DNA of 9,199 nt, taken from the NCBI GenBank assembly GCA_903905325.1, contig CAIVGA010000023.1, forward strand, positions 1-9,199, given 5' to 3'. This DNA is from an uncultured bacterium (GTDB taxonomy: Bacteria > Patescibacteriota > Minisyncoccia > Phycocordibacterales > PALSA-1337). Each line of letters starts with the position of its first letter. Positions within the stretch are counted from its first letter, which is position 1. Made by a program: the position numbers and the translations under genes. Below, in pieces: positions 6,386 through 9,199 of this stretch. Below the pieces are notes generated by a model that did not search any database, was not told the DNA's origin, and saw only the letters and a program-made list of their open reading frames with translations.

Positions 6386-6904
6386 CTAATTATCTATCGG
6401 TAGGTCTTCTTTCGTTATTCCTGCTCGTTTTGCGAGCATGTACCTATCTTCGCTGGAGAAATATGGTTTTCGTAAGATACGAGAAATACCCCTTGCTTTT
6501 CTTGAAGGCTGTTCGTATTTCAAACCACAACATCGATGGCAAAGCGGGGATGCCAAACCGCTGAACTCGTAGAGGTATCTCACTCGGCGATAACAGCCGT
6601 TGCAACGGAAATAGAATATGTATCCACGGTCTTCCCCTAGATTTGAAGGAATGCAGTCGACCTTTTGTTTATTCCAGTTGTAGAAACCTGTAGTGAATTT
6701 ATTCGATGATTTGAATGTGGTGTTTTGTGGGTCGTTCAGAAGCTCGACCATATGCATGACTTCTCCCCAATGATTCATATTAAACACCCGACCCTCCTTA
6801 TCTCTGATTTTCTGTTTGAATGTCGTAATATACTCAGTAATATCAATTCGAGGGTAGGCGACTTCTGTTTTATCGGTCTTTAACACGGAGAGGGAGGTGT
6901 ACAT
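6386..6904 (-). CDS. Zinc-ribbon protein of mobile-element type, 172 residues
   Basis: Two CxxC pairs form a zinc ribbon: Cys101/Cys104 (YFRCNGCYRRVRYLYE) and Cys122/Cys125 (SPLCHRCCGLKYEQ), with an extra Cys126. The pattern of a CxxC, arginines, LY, then CxxC and GLxY resembles zinc-ribbon proteins often found in plasmids and integrative elements, whose function I cannot name. The first 95 residues are mixed alpha/beta without a recognised motif, and the tail is basic (SRKARGISRILRKPYF), so nucleic-acid binding is plausible. It starts 5 bases after the primase stop, with only a weak GAGA-like ribosome site, and is probably co-transcribed with the primase. It ends in TAG. Confidence 0.8.
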   Translation of the reverse strand: MYTSLSVLKTDKTEVAYPRIDITEYITTFKQKIRDKEGRVFNMNHWGEVMHMVELLNDPQNTTFKSSNKFTTGFYNWNKQKVDCIPSNLGEDRGYIFYFRCNGCYRRVRYLYEFSGLASPLCHRCCGLKYEQPSRKARGISRILRKPYFSSEDRYMLAKRAGITKEDLPIDN

Positions 6905-6909
6905 AATCT

Positions 6910-9075
6910 CTAATAATTATTAGTAATTTCCTCATCAAATGCATCATCACCATCTTTTGTATTTACCCCACCAGCCCCGACACTATTGTTTTCAAGTTCA
7001 CTAACACTCTTAAAATCAGTAACAAAGATAATTTCCTTACGAGCATCATTTCTGTCTTTCTCCCTGGTGATAAGACCAGCACCATCAAGAGTTGGGAGGA
7101 TATCGAAACGGAGACTATTCATATTTAGCCTACGTTTAAAGACCTGATAATGCTTCTGCATAATTTCTGCTCTAGTGAAACCTTCAATTGCAAAACTATC
7201 GTTCTCAGCCTTCCTCTTTTTATCTTCTGAAAGTGGAACAAATACCTGCATATACAACTCATGTACGTATGGAGGTATATTTAGTTCTTGCGATACGGAT
7301 ATTCTGTCCCATAGTGTAAACGCTTGTTCTATATCATTATCATTTGCGATTATTGTATTGTTACTATCACGTTCTCTCCACCATAGATTTAGAAGAGCGA
7401 ATGATTTAACAATGGAAAGCAATCTCTTCACGTCTCTCTGGTGGCGAGGCTGAAGTACACGGTCATTTTGGAGAAATCGTGTTTCTATTGACTCATAGTT
7501 TGCAATCTTAATATCACCAATCTTTTCCTGTTTAATTGCTTGAATTCGTAGCTTAAGTAACTTTCTTTCTGGGTCACTTTCTAACCACTGCTTATACTTT
7601 TCATTGTCTGCTTCTTTGAGAATGGTGTTTGATATGCCTGCTTTAATTTTTTCTTGATTAACTTCTGGACTTAGGAGAATAAAGCGGGTCATTTCCTGTG
7701 GGTCCATCTTGAGACCTGCCGTACAGAAAATAACTGCAGGATATCCTTTTAAAGCAACGGTCTTTGTACGATTACCACCTTGTTGGTTTTTATCAGTAAT
7801 CTTTGACCGCATAACTTTCTCATCATGAGACAGGAAAGACCTCAAACTTTCCAACAGCCCTACATGAGGCATATCTGTAAAGATAAGTATCTTACGTGAT
7901 AGGTCTACAATGATTTCGTTTTTCTCCTTATCATACTTACCTTGCTCATGGAAAAATGCTGTCTTTGAACAATTACCGAGTTTAATTACATCATCTTCAG
8001 GAAAGAGCTTTGCTACCTCAAGAGCGGTGTATGATTTACCAGTAGAAGACGGACTATTAAATGAGATGTTTGTCTGGCTGTCTTCTGTGAAAGCTGACAG
8101 GCAACATAGAAGAGTTACTACTTTGTTATCGATATCTTTCTTGATGGTTAAATCAAGTACCGTAGCTACATCAGATGCCAACATTGGTTTGAATTGTGAT
8201 GTATCAATTTTCTCGGGGTAGGGTTTGGCGTATTTGCTAAACAGTTCAATAACAGGGAGATTAAGTTTAGTTAGATAATCAGTTACGTCTCCATGTTCAC
8301 CAACAGTTTCAGGAAGGTTAATGTGGTGAAGATTTTTTATACCAGCATCATCTAGGAGTTTTAAGACTCGAAGTGAACCTTTCTTGCCAGCCTCATCATT
8401 ATCAAAACATACATAAGTGTTCTTGGGTTTTCTTAGGTTTTCATCTATCCATTCCTCTTTAAATGTGCCAGCTCCATGAGTAGATGTTATAGCGAAAAGA
8501 CCGTGCGAAATAAGAGCTAGGGCATCAAGTTCACCCTCACAGATTACCTGTGTCTCTATTCCTGCGTACGCACCATATAGCTGTGCCTCAGCACCTTTGG
8601 GATACGTAATCTTACTATCACCGTCATTTGGGTCTTGTCGCAATTTGAAAAACCTATAACCCTCGTCACCAGCCACTGGAATGGTAATGTACCTTTTGCC
8701 ATAAAACTCCCCATAGCCGAGCTTGTAGGCGTTTATAACAGTATCATTGATACCTCTATCATTAAGATATTTTCTAATATGACTAGGTAGATTAGAGTGA
8801 CATTTCTCAACTAAGGCATCAGAGAATCTTGGACCACGATATAGTGATGATGGTGGTGGGGTAGTGTCACCTAGGTGTTTTTTAAGAGTAACAAGATTAC
8901 CTCTCTCTCCACATTTCTTACACTCATACTGACTAGTTTCTATGTTGAAATAGAGATGCCCATCATTACCTTTACTTTCTTTGTCACAATTATTAAAAAG
9001 GCACTGGGTAATAAGTTCACCATTGCTCTCACGATAAGCAATATTTTTTGAATTTAAATATTTTTTTATTTCCAT
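6910..9075 (-). CDS. Primase-ATPase fusion (CHC2-type zinc finger, Toprim, AAA+-like domain)
   Basis: Likely the replication protein of the element, priming DNA synthesis and possibly unwinding the duplex. Its 721 residues carry, in order, a CHC2-like zinc finger (Cys25, Cys30, Cys52, Cys55; ECKKCGERGN); a primase core with Toprim motifs VICEGELDAL (Glu180) and VCFDNDEAG (Asp225, Asp227), then HGDVTDYL; and a P-loop ATPase with Walker A SPSSTGKS (341-348), Walker B ILIFTD (Asp401) and a sensor-like VIFCTAG (about 448-454). A helical, probably winged-helix region with FTRAEIMQKHYQVF (about 633-646) follows, and the tail is acidic. The layout recalls phage and plasmid primase-helicases, but the ATPase resembles AAA+ rather than DnaB/RecA-type helicases. 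The start ATG at 9075 is 12 bases after the previous gene and lacks a clear ribosome site. Helicase activity is inferred. Confidence 0.88.
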   Translation of the reverse strand: MEIKKYLNSKNIAYRESNGELITQCLFNNCDKESKGNDGHLYFNIETSQYECKKCGERGNLVTLKKHLGDTTPPPSSLYRGPRFSDALVEKCHSNLPSHIRKYLNDRGINDTVINAYKLGYGEFYGKRYITIPVAGDEGYRFFKLRQDPNDGDSKITYPKGAEAQLYGAYAGIETQVICEGELDALALISHGLFAITSTHGAGTFKEEWIDENLRKPKNTYVCFDNDEAGKKGSLRVLKLLDDAGIKNLHHINLPETVGEHGDVTDYLTKLNLPVIELFSKYAKPYPEKIDTSQFKPMLASDVATVLDLTIKKDIDNKVVTLLCCLSAFTEDSQTNISFNSPSSTGKSYTALEVAKLFPEDDVIKLGNCSKTAFFHEQGKYDKEKNEIIVDLSRKILIFTDMPHVGLLESLRSFLSHDEKVMRSKITDKNQQGGNRTKTVALKGYPAVIFCTAGLKMDPQEMTRFILLSPEVNQEKIKAGISNTILKEADNEKYKQWLESDPERKLLKLRIQAIKQEKIGDIKIANYESIETRFLQNDRVLQPRHQRDVKRLLSIVKSFALLNLWWRERDSNNTIIANDNDIEQAFTLWDRISVSQELNIPPYVHELYMQVFVPLSEDKKRKAENDSFAIEGFTRAEIMQKHYQVFKRRLNMNSLRFDILPTLDGAGLITREKDRNDARKEIIFVTDFKSVSELENNSVGAGGVNTKDGDDAFDEEITNNY

Positions 9076-9087
9076 ATATTTGTATCT

Positions 9088-9199
9088 TTATGAGTTTAAT
9101 TTATCTAATATCTCTCTACGTGCTCGTTCATATTTATGAACCTGCACAAGTAGACGAACATCTTCTTTTTCTCCGAAGGAATATAACCAGACCAGTTCT
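9088..9199 (-). CDS. C-terminal end of an unknown gene, cut by the right edge
   Basis: An open frame enters from the right edge (first whole codon at 9198) and ends in TAA at 9090-9088, 12 bases before the primase start. It gives 36 residues, including VWLYSFGEKEDVRLLVQV and ERARREILDKLNS. The charged helical end reads like real protein, and the other two frames on this strand stop early. It is probably the gene before the primase in the same operon. Too little is visible to name a family. Confidence 0.65.
   Translation of the reverse strand, partial: ELVWLYSFGEKEDVRLLVQVHKYERARREILDKLNS

Larger units (their letters stand above)
4354..9199. mobile_element. Integrated mobile element at tRNA-Glu, integrase end only (far end outside window)
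   Basis: From the tRNA 3' half to the right edge every gene lies on the - strand, opposite to the host cluster. The set is a site-specific recombinase abutting a tRNA, small proteins, a zinc-ribbon protein and a primase-ATPase. That is the make-up of an integrative plasmid, satellite or integrative mobilisable element. No capsid, terminase, relaxase or type IV secretion gene is visible in this part, so the class is open. The left limit is the shared tRNA segment; the right limit is not in the window. Confidence 0.8.

Noticed and set aside
7910..8221. 103-codon + strand frame inside the primase gene
   Set aside because: It is antisense to the Walker A to Walker B region of a well-supported protein; a shadow frame.
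4392..9199. CRISPR array, riboswitch of a known class or insertion sequence
   Set aside because: No regularly spaced direct repeats, no recognisable riboswitch core and no transposase were seen.
1..9199. Alternative genetic code with TGA as glycine
   Set aside because: Conserved glycines are encoded by GGN, no conserved frame needs TGA read-through, and the recombinase and the 59-residue gene end sensibly at TGA.

Overview
The window joins a conserved bacterial cell-wall and division cluster to the integrase end of an integrated mobile element. The host looks like an AT-rich member of the Patescibacteria (Candidate Phyla Radiation), probably of Parcubacteria type. This is inferred from protein style and not proven: the MurF-like ligase lacks the usual N-terminal domain, the FtsL-like protein is short and very divergent, and the host genes lack clear Shine-Dalgarno sequences. 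The standard code fits: conserved glycines are read from GGN codons, and TGA serves as a stop.

Left part, 1-4263, + strand: rsmH (5' end outside the window), an ftsL-like gene, ftsI (class B penicillin-binding protein) and murF, with gaps of only 1-18 bases. This is the start of a dcw (division and cell wall) operon. RsmH methylates 16S rRNA. The FtsL-like protein and FtsI belong to the septal wall machinery, and MurF makes the cytoplasmic precursor that FtsI crosslinks after export.

Junction, 4264-4391: a promoter-like TTGAAA-17-TATAGT precedes an intact tRNA-Glu with anticodon CTC. The 3' half of this tRNA is also read in antisense as the last 12 codons of a large serine recombinase, whose TGA stop falls in the anticodon loop. 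The tRNA 3' half is therefore the probable attachment site.

Right part, 4392-9199, all genes on the - strand and transcribed toward the tRNA. In order of transcription they are: the C-terminal end of an unknown gene, a 721-residue primase-ATPase fusion (CHC2-type zinc finger, Toprim, AAA+-like P-loop domain), a 172-residue zinc-ribbon protein, a 59-residue acidic small protein, a 36-codon leader-like ORF lying in a region of nested inverted repeats, and the serine recombinase. The layout suggests an integrative element carrying its own replication module. No capsid, conjugation or defence gene is visible, and the far end lies outside the window.

The least ordinary part is 6061-6214. A promoter candidate, a leader ORF with an AAGGA ribosome site that stops one base before the recombinase start, a 12-pair hairpin followed by TTTTCT, and a competing 11-base inverted repeat together look like a control switch for the integrase.
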